Of a DNA stretch of 64,000 bases, positions 37,174 through 46,427 are shown piece by piece. The notes under the pieces are model-generated. The model was not told the DNA's origin. It worked only from the letters and a program-made list of their open reading frames with translations, and made no database searches. This stretch comes from Flammeovirgaceae bacterium 311 (lineage in GTDB: Bacteria > Bacteroidota > Bacteroidia > Cytophagales > Cyclobacteriaceae). The first letter of the stretch is position 1. Each line of letters starts with the position of its first letter. The position numbers and the translations under genes are program-made. The stretch covers positions 620,001 through 684,000 of the forward strand of contig CP004371.1 of the NCBI GenBank assembly GCA_000597885.1, read 5' to 3'.

Positions 37174-37960
37174 AATTATACATAAATTCGTGACTTTTCT
37201 CCATGTGTAAATCATCAATTTTATAGACTATGATCTCATAAAAAGTAGATATCCATAGGATGAGCTAGGGGAAAGGTATTGGGGAATAAATCAAATTGGG
37301 GGAATGATACTAAGGTAGATGATTCAGGCGGGGGCGATTTTAAAATTTTATGCATTTCTGAGTGTACAATTTAATTTCATGTAATTTTCATTATAATTCA
37401 CAGTAAAGGGATCTCAACCTATTAAGCAGTATTTGATATTCGAAATGTGTTCTTGAATTATAGGAAGAGCTGATGAGTACCCTTCTGATGGCATTGCTGA
37501 TTGCTTCTAAAGACTGTGTCTGAAAACTGTGTAAATGAAGATTCATCGAGACAATAAATGGGTTTCTTCCTAGCCATTGAGCAAGCAGAATGAGAGATGA
37601 AGAACCCGCCCTGTTAGGCAGGTCTGGTTCCAATCCACTTAGCACACTATATTGCTGACAGGTTACTCCCCAGCAGGTCTGATTCCATTAAAGGGGCATG
37701 CTCGCCAGAGTCTGAACTGCTTCAAAAACCCTGCGTTCAAAAAATCTTCCTTATTAATCATAGCTTTGGAACCGTTATAAAAATTAATAAAAAAGGTTCA
37801 GAGATTATCTTCCTGAACCTTCATTTACACAGTTCCTAAGACAGTACCAATCAAAAATTAATTTTTTATGGGCTTCAGAACAGAAGAAACATGAAGAGTT
37901 TTTGATTTGTATATTTTTTGATAAACTTTCAACTGAACTTGTTTGCACCACATATAGATT
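37174..37960. other. Left-end module of E7 and gene-poor region
   Basis: To about 37510 this is the left-end module (CATAAATTCGTGAC, AGATATCCATAGGATGAGC, then a diverged block related to 27405-27475). An 84-residue minus-strand frame at 37391-37645 overlaps it and is unconvincing. A hairpin AAGGTTCAG / CTGAACCTT at 37793-37821 has its T-run on the minus strand and no obvious gene to serve. The remainder should contain the promoter of the Crp-like gene. Confidence 0.45.
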
Positions 37961-38542
37961 ATGAAAGACCTCCTCGATAGTATGAGACAGTCTGTACCTA
38001 TAACAGAGGCAGAGGCAGAGCTTATTGCTGTGGGTTTCAAAACTAAATATTTAAAGAAAAAGGAGTTCTTGCTTCAAAAAGGCGAAGTATCTAACCATAT
38101 GCGCTTCATTTCAGAAGGTTGTTTACGCGCATTTCACCTTAGCGACGATACCGGTGAATATATCATACAATTCGGTATCGAAGGCTGGTGGATCAACGAT
38201 TTAAGTAGTTTTCTTGCTCAAACACCAGCAACCCAATTTATTCAGGCCCTTGAACCCTCCAAGCTTTATCAGATTCACCGAGATACGCTCCATGATCTTT
38301 TTGATCAGATACCCATGCTGGAGCGCTTCTTTAGATTAAAGATGCAAAAAGCTTATGTAGCCTTGCAGGATCGCACTTATAAGAGGATGAGTCAAACTGC
38401 AGAAGAGCGTTATCATGATTTCAGGCAGCAGTACCGTGAATTGGAGCAGCGGGTGCCTCAATACATGGTTGCCTCTTATCTGGATATTACACCCGAGCAT
38501 TTAAGTGCGCTGAGAAAAAAATGGAATGATCCACTTTCTTAA
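37961..38542 (+). CDS. Crp/Fnr-family cyclic-nucleotide-binding-domain regulator
   Basis: 193 residues. The cNMP-binding beta-barrel (about 20-125) is seen in KEFLLQKGEVSNHMRFISEG and CLRAFHLSDDTGEYIIQFGI; the phosphate-binding cassette Arg of true cAMP receptors is not evident, as usual in this Bacteroidota subgroup. The C-terminal helix-turn-helix is short: YMVASYLDITPEHLSALRKK. Such regulators often control an adjacent gene, here the cyclase 64 bp downstream on the same strand. Confidence 0.9.
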   Translation: MKDLLDSMRQSVPITEAEAELIAVGFKTKYLKKKEFLLQKGEVSNHMRFISEGCLRAFHLSDDTGEYIIQFGIEGWWINDLSSFLAQTPATQFIQALEPSKLYQIHRDTLHDLFDQIPMLERFFRLKMQKAYVALQDRTYKRMSQTAEERYHDFRQQYRELEQRVPQYMVASYLDITPEHLSALRKKWNDPLS

Positions 38543-38606
38543 GATATCTTAATTTTTTCGGCCTAACGAATCGTGAATTTTGTACTGTCAACCAAATGAA
38601 GTACAA

Positions 38607-39584
38607 ATGAAAAACACGGTTATACTAAGCCTTGCAATTAGTGCTTTAAGCCAGCAGGCAGCAATTGCCCAAACTGACCAGGCAGGAAAGAGTCCCTGGG
38701 GACCAGAGGATGAAATTGGCACACTCAACATGATGACGCCTGAATCTAAATTAGCAGTCTTAGGCAGCATCAATTCAGGGCAAGTTTATGATCTCAGCGT
38801 CGACTATTTTGTAGGAATGCCAAGCTTTCATGCCCTGGGTGATCCTGGCTATCAATACTGGCTCACCCATACCCCGCACGGAACCGTAGTAGATAACCCA
38901 AACGGTATGGGGGTTGCGATGAACAAAAAGGTGAGTTATACCGGAGATGCCATTTCTATGTATACGCATATGGGTACGCATATAGATGCCCTGAATCACT
39001 TTGGACTCAATGGTAAGATCTGGAATAATTTTAGTCCAGAGCAGCATCTTGGGGATAAGGGTTGGTTGAAAACAGGGGCTGAAACCATTCCGCCTATCAT
39101 TGCACGTGGCGTTATGATTGACATTCCGGCGTATAAGGGTGTAGCAGAGTTGCCAGAAAACTACCGCATCAGTGCCAATGACTTAAAAGGCGCTTTACGA
39201 AAGCAAAAAGTACAGCTAAAGACTGGGGATGTAGTACTGATTAGAACAGGTCAGGCGAAACACTACCACAATGCAGCTACCTACCTGCACCAGTACCCAG
39301 GCATCAATCTGGAGGCAGTGAAATGGCTCGTGGAAGAGCAAAAAATCATGTTGCTGGGAGCAGATAATTTGAGCTTTGAGGCCTTTCCACCTGAAAGAAA
39401 TGACAACTGGGTGCCCGTGCATACTTATTTGCTGGCAGAAAAGGGTGTCATGTTTATAGAGCAGATGCAACTAGAAGAGCTGGCGGCAGATAAGGTGTAT
39501 ACTTTTGCCTTTATTGCTGCCTCTTTAAAACTAAAAGGTGCAACCGGATCGCCCATGCGGCCTTTAGCCATTCCAATAAAATAG
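38607..39584 (+). CDS. Cyclase family protein (kynurenine-formamidase-like), exported
   Basis: Metal-dependent hydrolase of the cyclase/KynB superfamily. The start at 38607 gives a signal peptide (LSLAISALSQQAAIA); a frame from 38580 would bury it. The mature part begins SPWGPEDEIGTLNMMTPE, typical of the family, and has the metal motif THMGTHIDALNH (H-x-G-T-H-x-D). Later blocks are ARGVMIDIPAYKG, GDVVLIRTGQ and LGADNLSFEAFP. The family hydrolyses amides or lactones such as N-formylkynurenine, though exported members have other, mostly unknown substrates. It is probably cotranscribed with the Crp-like regulator. Confidence 0.91.
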   Translation: MKNTVILSLAISALSQQAAIAQTDQAGKSPWGPEDEIGTLNMMTPESKLAVLGSINSGQVYDLSVDYFVGMPSFHALGDPGYQYWLTHTPHGTVVDNPNGMGVAMNKKVSYTGDAISMYTHMGTHIDALNHFGLNGKIWNNFSPEQHLGDKGWLKTGAETIPPIIARGVMIDIPAYKGVAELPENYRISANDLKGALRKQKVQLKTGDVVLIRTGQAKHYHNAATYLHQYPGINLEAVKWLVEEQKIMLLGADNLSFEAFPPERNDNWVPVHTYLLAEKGVMFIEQMQLEELAADKVYTFAFIAASLKLKGATGSPMRPLAIPIK

Positions 39585-39758
39585 GTTTCTATTATAGAGT
39601 GCTGTTCATAGATGTTATGACAAACCCAATTGATTGTCTAAAGCCTCAGGAAGCGCTATCTAGAAAGTTATAGCAATGGTGATGTTCTATCAATTTTAAC
39701 TTGGGATTTCAATCTGCAGTCCAGGTTTTGCTCCATACTTTCTATCTAATTATCAATC

Positions 39759-40718
39759 ATGAGACAGATCCAAAAATCAACCTTATTTACTTTATTTCTT
39801 TTCATTTATTATTTTACCTGCTCCACTTCCAGTGCACAACCTAATTCAAGAGAAGGCTATATATCCGTAGAGGGAGGTCGTATCTGGTACAAAATAACAG
39901 GGACTGGAAAAGGGATACCGCTTCTGCTTATTCATGGTGGACCTGGTAGCCGAAGTTGTGAGGGCATACCAGTATATTCCAGTCTTGGAGAAGAGCGGCC
40001 TGTTATTTTTTACGATCAGCTTGGCTCTGGCAATTCCGATAGGCCTACAGATACATGTCTCTGGAAACTCCCACGCTTTGTAAGTGAAATAACAGCCTTA
40101 AGGAAAGCACTGAACCTGGATGAAATTCATCTTATGGGTAGTTCCTGGGGAGCAGCCATTGCTGTTGAATATCTTCTTACACAACAGCCTAAGGGTGTCA
40201 AATCAGTAACATTTGCCGGTCCATTGCTAAGCACACCTCGGTGGATGTCGGATGCCAATATACTTTTATCTCAGCTCCCCCAACAAGTGCAGGATACAAT
40301 ACAGAAATACGAGCGCTTAAAACAGTATGATTCTCCCGCTTACATAGCAGCTACGGATTCCTTTTACGTACGGTATCTATTAAGAAAATGGGGGCAATTG
40401 TCAGCGCCTGCAGCATGTGAGTCTTCATCCGAGTTCAATCAGCAGGTATATCAATATATGTGGGGCCCAACAGAATTCACTTCAACCGGTACCCTAAAAA
40501 ATTTCGACAGAACAGACCGCCTGCACGAACTAAAACTGCCCGTGCTATTTGTAGCTGGTCAATACGACGAAGCCCGCCCTGAAACCATGTATGAATTTCA
40601 AAAAAAGGTAAAAGGGGCTAAGGTTGAGATCATAAAAGATTCAGGACACCTGAAAATCATTGACAATCCTAAAGAATATTTGAAAGCAATCAGAAACTTT
40701 CTTGCACCGATTGGATGA
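39759..40718 (+). CDS. Alpha/beta hydrolase, proline-iminopeptidase family, exported
   Basis: 319 residues with a signal peptide (residues 1-27). The oxyanion motif LLIHGGPGSRS marks the prolyl aminopeptidase (S33) family, the nucleophile elbow is LMGSSWGAAIAVEYL, the acid lies near VAGQYDEARPET and the catalytic His in DSGHLKIID. Cleaves N-terminal proline from peptides or acts on related esters. It follows the cyclase by 174 bp. Confidence 0.9.
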   Translation: MRQIQKSTLFTLFLFIYYFTCSTSSAQPNSREGYISVEGGRIWYKITGTGKGIPLLLIHGGPGSRSCEGIPVYSSLGEERPVIFYDQLGSGNSDRPTDTCLWKLPRFVSEITALRKALNLDEIHLMGSSWGAAIAVEYLLTQQPKGVKSVTFAGPLLSTPRWMSDANILLSQLPQQVQDTIQKYERLKQYDSPAYIAATDSFYVRYLLRKWGQLSAPAACESSSEFNQQVYQYMWGPTEFTSTGTLKNFDRTDRLHELKLPVLFVAGQYDEARPETMYEFQKKVKGAKVEIIKDSGHLKIIDNPKEYLKAIRNFLAPIG

Positions 40719-40799
40719 AGAGGCCGATATACCTATACACTGGGGATGAAAAGGCCATAATATTTAATCAGGAAACAGACTAATTCAATAATACTATAT

Positions 40800-41447
40800 A
40801 TGAACATTGCAATCATAGGTACAGGCCGAATGGGCAAAGCACTCCTAAAAACCTTTCATCAGTATTCGCCTTACAAGCTTCTCTTCAGCAGTAGGGACAC
40901 AATACGTGCTCAACAAGTATTAGATGAGCTAAAAATTAATTTACAGGCAGTGCCACTGGACGAAGCCCTGCAGGCAGACATTATCATCCCTACGCTATGG
41001 TTCAAACACTTGTTACCCTGGCTGCAAATACACCAGCAGCAGCTCCAGAGAAAGATACTGATTGATATAACGAATCCCTTTAACAGTACCTTTGATGATT
41101 TTACCACGGCCTTTGACACTTCCTCAGCAGAAGAGATACAAAAAATTATACCAGAGACACATGTGGTTGGAGCTTTCAAAAATACTTATTGGGTCGTTTT
41201 TGATCAGCCGGTGCTGCAGAAAATTAAAAGCGATGTATATGTAACTTCTCTGAATGAACAGGCACGATACACAGTGATCTCTGCTTTAAAATCACTGCCC
41301 TTTAGGATACTAGATGCTGGCTCACTTACGAACAGCAGAACCATAGAACGAATGACGCTTCTATCACGAGAATTAGCCTTGAAGGCAGGAAATTACCCCC
41401 GCATTTCCTTTAATCTCTGGGGTCTTGAGCATGAGGGGCTGAAATGA
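40800..41447 (+). CDS. NADPH-dependent F420-reductase-like oxidoreductase
   Basis: 215 residues. The N-terminal Rossmann motif is MNIAIIGTGRMGKALLKTF with SSRDTIRA as the cofactor-specificity loop. The second domain resembles F420:NADP oxidoreductase (DITNPFNSTFDDF, VVGAFKNTYWVVF, ILDAGSLTNSRTIERM). In bacteria without F420 these proteins are generic NADP-binding reductases. Two relatives lie at 47380 and 48158 in another module. Confidence 0.85.
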   Translation: MNIAIIGTGRMGKALLKTFHQYSPYKLLFSSRDTIRAQQVLDELKINLQAVPLDEALQADIIIPTLWFKHLLPWLQIHQQQLQRKILIDITNPFNSTFDDFTTAFDTSSAEEIQKIIPETHVVGAFKNTYWVVFDQPVLQKIKSDVYVTSLNEQARYTVISALKSLPFRILDAGSLTNSRTIERMTLLSRELALKAGNYPRISFNLWGLEHEGLK

Positions 41448-41523
41448 AATAATACTTTCTTATAAGTTCATGCTATTAATAAATAGCATATATCAACGAT
41501 ACAACTCTAGAAATACAAACTGC

Positions 41524-41978
41524 ATGTACTCATTATTCAAAATTACCTGTCTGTTTCTTATGACTCTGATATCCTTTTCCGGCTGCTCGAAAAAAAACAT
41601 GAAGAAACTACTGCTCATGAAAGAGACCTGCACCAGAGAACGAGTAATCCTGCCGAATTACACATCTCCAGAATATGGCATGGATGGACAAGCATAGAGA
41701 ATGCCGATAAATTTGAAAGTATACTCAAAGAAGATGTTCTTCCTAGTATTCACAATAGTTTGCCACAAGGCTTTAGGGGAATTCAACTGCTGCGGCGTGA
41801 AGCAGAAAGCGAAGTGGAATTCACTACAATTATGTGGTTTGATTCGATAGAAACTGTAAAAGCATTTGCAGGTGAGCAATTTGAGAAAGCGCACATAGAT
41901 CCAATCTTACAAACACTTTTGACCCGTTACGACACAATAGCAGTTCATCAGCAGGTACGTTTTTCTAATTTTAAATAG
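41524..41978 (+). pseudogene. Frameshifted lipoprotein with antibiotic-biosynthesis-monooxygenase-like domain
   Basis: The first frame encodes a lipoprotein signal peptide (FLMTLISFSGC, Cys22) and stops at 41697. At 41590-41597 there is a run of eight A; shifting by one base there joins the signal to an open frame that reads ERDLHQRTSNPAELHISRIW, then a small ABM-type ferredoxin-like domain (TTIMWFDSIETVKAFAG) to the stop at 41976-41978. The parts separately look like two short genes. The homopolymer makes a sequencing error or phase variation possible. Confidence 0.6.
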
Positions 41979-42494
41979 AGTATAGTTTAAATTATTATAT
42001 GATGGGCTTTATAAGGGCAACTTGATGTTCCATCAAGTTGCTCGAGTAAAAAAATGGGATACGAATAATTTACAAATTCATGTTCTAAACTGTTTTTATA
42101 TAAATATGTCATTAATAAATATAATTATTTACCTATATAGAATGTAATAAATAATTGTAATATACTGTTATATAAGTTGTTACATATTGTATAAACCATT
42201 CGTGGTACAAATGGGGTACGAATTAAATTGATACATTCACAGCCGTACAAAAAACTAGATAAAATATTTCACTCAACATATTTAAAGTATAACTATAAAT
42301 TTTTTATATATTAATGTTTTGAAGACGCTATAATGATTTTAGCGCCTCAGTACGTTTTTTAATATTGATCAATACGTTGTGAGTTGGTATCAGCAACATT
42401 CAGCCAATGCATAACCTAGATTATTACTAACAATTTCGGCTACGTTTCTCTGATATTAAAAGCTATATGAATTTATCACTCAAGCTTGAAGCGT
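41979..42494. other. Module boundary E7/E8
   Basis: AT-rich; contains att-like copy 8 (listed separately). The box-distal stretch TACATTCACAGCCGTA resembles the start of other left-end modules, but the rest is not conserved. It should contain the promoter of the AraC-type gene. Confidence 0.5.
42127..42222 (+). repeat. att-like repeat, copy 8
   Basis: The core TTATTTACCTATATAGAAT reads F-Y-I-G-K-stop on the minus strand (Cys codon changed to Tyr). The boxes are GGTACAAATGGGGTACGAA at 42204-42222, with one change. Length 96 bp. Confidence 0.78.
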
Positions 42495-43376
42495 ATGCAA
42501 ATTCTATATCCACAACAACCGCTTCTTAGACCATATGTAAAGCAGATTCACTATTTCACAGTTAATCAGCATAGTTTAACTTCCATGACCGCCATTCCTA
42601 CGGGGAATGTGTTTCTTTCATTATTCTGGGGATCTGGAGGATATACCACTCAAAGACCAAACTCCCCAGAACAAACTGCAATGGGTGGTGTCTTTATATC
42701 AGGCCAACAATTTGAAGTAGCTCATCATTGGGTAAAGCGAGGTGAAGTAAACGTCATTGGCTTTGAAATGACTCCTAATGCCATTCATCAATTCTTTGGC
42801 GTTCCTCAGCAGGAGACAACAGGAAAGGTTCTAGCATTAAAAGATGTCTGGTCTAATAAAGCCTCTTTGCTGTATCATCAGGTAATCAATGAACCTAATA
42901 CTGTTAGACAAATCCAAATTGTAGAGGAGTTTCTTTGTAAGAGGATACTAGCGAAGGAATGGCAGTATAATCCAACAGTTGCCGAAGCTACTTATACGAT
43001 CAATCTATCAAAAGGTAATATATCTGTTCAAGGCTTGGCATCAAAACTTGGCATTAGTACCAGGAGCCTGGAACGGAAATTTTTAGAGGCAGTTGGTACA
43101 TCACCAAAAGCTTTTTGCAAGATAATGCAGTTCAATAATGCCTTCAGGCAATTGACCCTTCCTCACAAACAAATCTTAGATGTGGTCTCTGATGCAGGTT
43201 ATTATGACCAGCCTCATTTTATTAACCACTTCCGGAAGGTTTTAGGTAAGAGCCCTGGACAATTCTTTGAAGAGCATGAAAACTTTTTATACTCTTTCAG
43301 GAAAGACAATAATGATTGCACCCTGGATTCTATGTCTGACACACTAAATGCCATACGTAAATTGTATGTTTTTTAG
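42495..43376 (+). CDS. AraC-family transcriptional regulator
   Basis: 293 residues from the ATG at 42495 (a TTG three codons earlier is less likely). The N-terminal domain resembles DUF6597, with LYPQQPLLRPYVKQIHYF and IPTGNVFLSLFWGSGG. The C-terminal AraC domain (about 195-275) has two helix-turn-helix motifs: ISVQGLASKLGISTRSLERK and ILDVVSDAGYYDQPHFINHF, with the ending FRKVLGKSPGQFF. Likely regulates the epimerase gene that follows about 270 bp later, an inference from position only. Confidence 0.92.
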   Translation: MQILYPQQPLLRPYVKQIHYFTVNQHSLTSMTAIPTGNVFLSLFWGSGGYTTQRPNSPEQTAMGGVFISGQQFEVAHHWVKRGEVNVIGFEMTPNAIHQFFGVPQQETTGKVLALKDVWSNKASLLYHQVINEPNTVRQIQIVEEFLCKRILAKEWQYNPTVAEATYTINLSKGNISVQGLASKLGISTRSLERKFLEAVGTSPKAFCKIMQFNNAFRQLTLPHKQILDVVSDAGYYDQPHFINHFRKVLGKSPGQFFEEHENFLYSFRKDNNDCTLDSMSDTLNAIRKLYVF

Positions 43377-43643
43377 TTGTCGCATTTTTCCAATACTCAT
43401 CCCCTGAGTTTTACTTACTTCATCTTGAATTCATTACTAATGTAGCTCCATGAATTCTTTTGTAGGGTAGCTAATCCAATAGATCAACTCATGTTTTTTG
43501 ACAACTTTTCAATATTAGTGCTGATTTGAAGCTGATTATGCTTGTACCAGCAATCAAAATCTAGCTGGGCAAAAAGAGAATAAGAATGTTAATAAGGCTA
43601 TTTTATATACAGTAACAATAAACATATTTTTTCCCGCTTCATT

Positions 43644-44609
43644 ATGAATAAAACTGTATCAATCATTGGTGGATGTGGCTTTCTGGGAAGCTATGTAACC
43701 AAAAAATTTCTGGCCGAAGGCTACACTGTTAAAGCTTCTACCAGGAATAAAAACCAGCCAGGGGGTTTTCAGCATTTGTTGGAAATAGGGGGGGATCGGC
43801 CGCTGGAGCTGGTTGAGATGGATGTTCTCAATGCCGATGAAGTAGTACAATTTGTAAAAGGCAGCGAGGTGGTGGTGCATTGCGGTACCCCCTTCCGCTT
43901 TGACGTACAGCAGGAGCAGGCTGAAGCTGAAATGTTTCGTCCAACACTGGAAGGTACCCATAATGTAATAGAAGCCTGCCAGAAAGCACAAGGACTAGAA
44001 AAGCTGGTCATCATATCATCTGTTGCTGCAATCAATGGTTATGTACCTTCTTTTGATCCTGCAAAAGGTAAGGAGCATATTTTTACTGCTGATGATATAC
44101 CGGTAACCCATTCGGATCACCCTCCTTATAACCAGTCTAAGTATAGATCAGATCAACTGGTACAGGAATATATAAAAGAAAATCCCAGCCTACCCTTTGA
44201 GATCATTAGCTTATATCCTGGTCTAATTGTCGGTAAGCCACTCTCTGACTCAAGAGACTCTACTTCTGCAGGCATGCTTTACCTGTTAAAGCATAAACTG
44301 ATGCCGAACGACATGATGAAGATGGTATTCGAATACGATATTGAGTTTGCTATGGTGGCTGTGGAAGATGTAGCAGAAGCTATTTACCAGGGTACTGTTC
44401 GTTCAGGTTTACATGGAAAAAGATACATCATCAGCCATGAGACCTGGCCTGCATCAGATGTACACCGCATGCTGAATGGAGAATCTACTTCTGGAAAAAA
44501 ATGGGTTCAATACAGCAATCAAAAAGCAGCTGATGAGCTAGGGTTGACTTTTACCCCTGCAAGGATTCCACTCCAGGAATACAGTATGGCACAGGAATCA
44601 AAAGCTTAA
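43644..44609 (+). CDS. NAD-dependent epimerase/dihydroflavonol-reductase-like SDR
   Basis: Extended SDR of 321 residues. Cofactor motif SIIGGCGFLGSYVTKKF, adenine-ring block STRNKNQP, active-site Ser in IISSVAAINGY and the catalytic YNQSK (Tyr-x-x-x-Lys). The late segment VAVEDVAEAIYQG is typical of the family. Reduces carbonyls or epimerises sugars or flavonoid-like compounds; the substrate is unknown. Probably controlled by the AraC-type gene upstream. Confidence 0.9.
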   Translation: MNKTVSIIGGCGFLGSYVTKKFLAEGYTVKASTRNKNQPGGFQHLLEIGGDRPLELVEMDVLNADEVVQFVKGSEVVVHCGTPFRFDVQQEQAEAEMFRPTLEGTHNVIEACQKAQGLEKLVIISSVAAINGYVPSFDPAKGKEHIFTADDIPVTHSDHPPYNQSKYRSDQLVQEYIKENPSLPFEIISLYPGLIVGKPLSDSRDSTSAGMLYLLKHKLMPNDMMKMVFEYDIEFAMVAVEDVAEAIYQGTVRSGLHGKRYIISHETWPASDVHRMLNGESTSGKKWVQYSNQKAADELGLTFTPARIPLQEYSMAQESKA

Positions 44610-44784
44610 AACAATAACTGAATAGTCTCTATGTACTGATACTAAAGCGAAGCATCTCCTATAATTAAGCTTAAGCATCTTACAAATCAATGTCTGTAAG
44701 ATCACCTCCTCTATAAAAAGAGTTTAGCAACATTCCGTCCCATAAGTCATGCAAGCTAACAGCCAAAATATAGAAAGCAGCAAT

Positions 44785-45040
44785 AGGGGAGCAGATATCC
44801 ATAGGATGAGCATTGGGAAAAGTTAGATAGGGGAGGCTTAGACAATTTTTTGTTTCCTTCATCTCTGATTGAACACTTTAAATTTCTTGAAATTAACCTT
44901 TCTATAATATCTCGGTAACTCAATCTCAAACTATAAATCAGTATTTGGTTCATGAGATGGATTCTTGAGGAATAAAAACAGCTGTTAATAAGATTCTGTG
45001 AAGGCAGCGCTGATTCTCATAAGCCCGTCGTTTTAAGGAT
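44785..45040 (+). repeat. Truncated left-end module without core (module scar)
   Basis: TATCCATAGGATGAGCATTGGG matches the left-end modules of copies 3 and 7, and 44950-45025 matches 27405-27475 almost base for base. The core and GGTACAAA boxes expected about 180 bp to the left are absent. Module E8 is therefore probably two fused modules. A GC-rich inverted repeat GGCTGGGGCAGCC lies just after, at about 45103. Confidence 0.6.
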
Positions 45041-45177
45041 CAAAAAACTATTAATACTTTATAGGACGGGTCATAGTAAGTTGCCTAATTTCTCTACAGC
45101 GCGGCTGGGGCAGCCCCGCTGCCGCTTTACAGTAGTCCGATTTATTGTGGGGAGGTCAGGACCAAAGAACAGTGACA

Positions 45178-45343
45178 GTTATTTAATCTGAATTATGTAA
45201 CCGATCAATATTTCAATGTTAAAGTAAACTATACGCAGGAGGAGGAAACTCAATATACTGCAGATGAAATAAAAAAGGATTATGAAAAAATAGATAATTT
45301 GTTATCCTTTGCTAAAAAGAAGATCACAGTTAGGGTTCAGTGA
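45178..45343 (+). pseudogene. C-terminal fragment of an unrecognised gene
   Basis: An open stretch without start codon reading YFNVKVNYTQEEETQYTADE and KIDNLLSFAKKKITVRVQ, ending in TGA just before the nucleoside hydrolase start. Protein-like composition, but too short to name. Probably a truncated gene left at the scar. Confidence 0.35.
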
Positions 45344-45349
45344 TTGGTT

Positions 45350-46396
45350 ATGATTAGACGAAAAAATGTATTTAGGCTTCTGGTGTTATTAATTGTTTAT
45401 AATGCGGGCTGCAAGACAATAGAGAAAGAGAAACGAACCAGTAAAGCCAATGTAGTGAAGATTATTTTCGACACCGACATGGGCTCTGATTGTGATGATG
45501 TGGGGGCACTTGCATTGCTTCATTTTTATGCTGATAGGGGAAAGGCTGAAATTCTTGGTTGCATATATAGTTCCGGAAAGGTGCCTTATGGCGCCGGAAT
45601 AGTGCAGGCAATTAATATATATCGAGGCAGACCACAGATTCCCGTTGGCGCTGCTCATGATACGATCGTTGGTGATCCGGTTGATAAAATGTCTGCAGAA
45701 AAACTTGTGAGGGACACTGGGGCCTTTAAAAATACTATCGTCCATAACAGAGATGCAATAAATCAAACCGCTCTTAACAGACGCCTCTTGCTTAGCCAAA
45801 AGGATAACAGTGTTGTTTATGTTACAGTTGGTCACACTAAGGGTCTTTATGATCTGCTGCTTTCAGGTCCTGATGATATTTCTGAGCTGAGTGGACGTGA
45901 ACTAATTCAAATAAAGGTAAAGCGATGGGTGGCGTTGGGTGCTTTGAAAGCTAATAATGCTTCGGGAAATTACAGCAAAGACTGGAATTTCTTCTTTAAT
46001 GGTACTGCGCCATTCACGAAGTATCTTGTGGAAAATTTTCCAGGTGAAATCCATTTTATAGATGCCGGAAGAGATGTAATGACTGGAAAGTCATTGATAA
46101 ATACACCTACGGGGAATATAGTGAGGACGGCTTATCGCGACTGGCTATGGAATGTAGAAATGAAATCATTGGAGGATCAGCGGCCAAGCTGGGACCTTGC
46201 TACAGTTTATTATGCTGTGGAAGGTGAAGGGGATTTCTTAAGAAGCGCAGGTAAAGGCCAGCTTGAGTTTGATGTTGAAAAGGGCTGCAGGTGGCGTAAG
46301 GAAACCGGAAAATACCAGCACATTTTTGTTGTTCAGCGGGAAGGGGTTAATAATTTGTTTGCTGATTATTTGAATGAGAAAATTGTTGAGAGGTAA
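45350..46396 (+). CDS. Nucleoside hydrolase-like lipoprotein (IUNH family)
   Basis: 348 residues from the ATG at 45350. Lipobox VYNAGC near residue 20, so anchored in the envelope. The calcium-binding motif of inosine-uridine nucleoside hydrolases is clear: FDTDMGSDCDDVGALALLHF. Later YVTVGHTKGLYDLLLS and WNFFFNGTAPFTKYL correspond to ligand-binding blocks. The usual Asp-His near the C-terminus is replaced by SWDLATVYYAVEG, typical of the DUF1593/IUNH-like exported branch. Probably hydrolyses ribosides, with the substrate uncertain. Confidence 0.87.
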   Translation: MIRRKNVFRLLVLLIVYNAGCKTIEKEKRTSKANVVKIIFDTDMGSDCDDVGALALLHFYADRGKAEILGCIYSSGKVPYGAGIVQAINIYRGRPQIPVGAAHDTIVGDPVDKMSAEKLVRDTGAFKNTIVHNRDAINQTALNRRLLLSQKDNSVVYVTVGHTKGLYDLLLSGPDDISELSGRELIQIKVKRWVALGALKANNASGNYSKDWNFFFNGTAPFTKYLVENFPGEIHFIDAGRDVMTGKSLINTPTGNIVRTAYRDWLWNVEMKSLEDQRPSWDLATVYYAVEGEGDFLRSAGKGQLEFDVEKGCRWRKETGKYQHIFVVQREGVNNLFADYLNEKIVER

Positions 46397-46427
46397 TGAG
46401 CTCACAAATGTCTTTAAAAAAGTACTG

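Noticed and set aside
37391-37645. Minus-strand open frame of 84 codons after copy 7
   Set aside because: Overlaps the non-coding left-end module; the matching places after copy 6 and at 44.9 kb are full of stops.
37793-37821. Hairpin AAGGTTCAG/CTGAACCTT as terminator
   Set aside because: The T-run is on the minus strand, where no gene ends; kept only as a remark in the gap entry.
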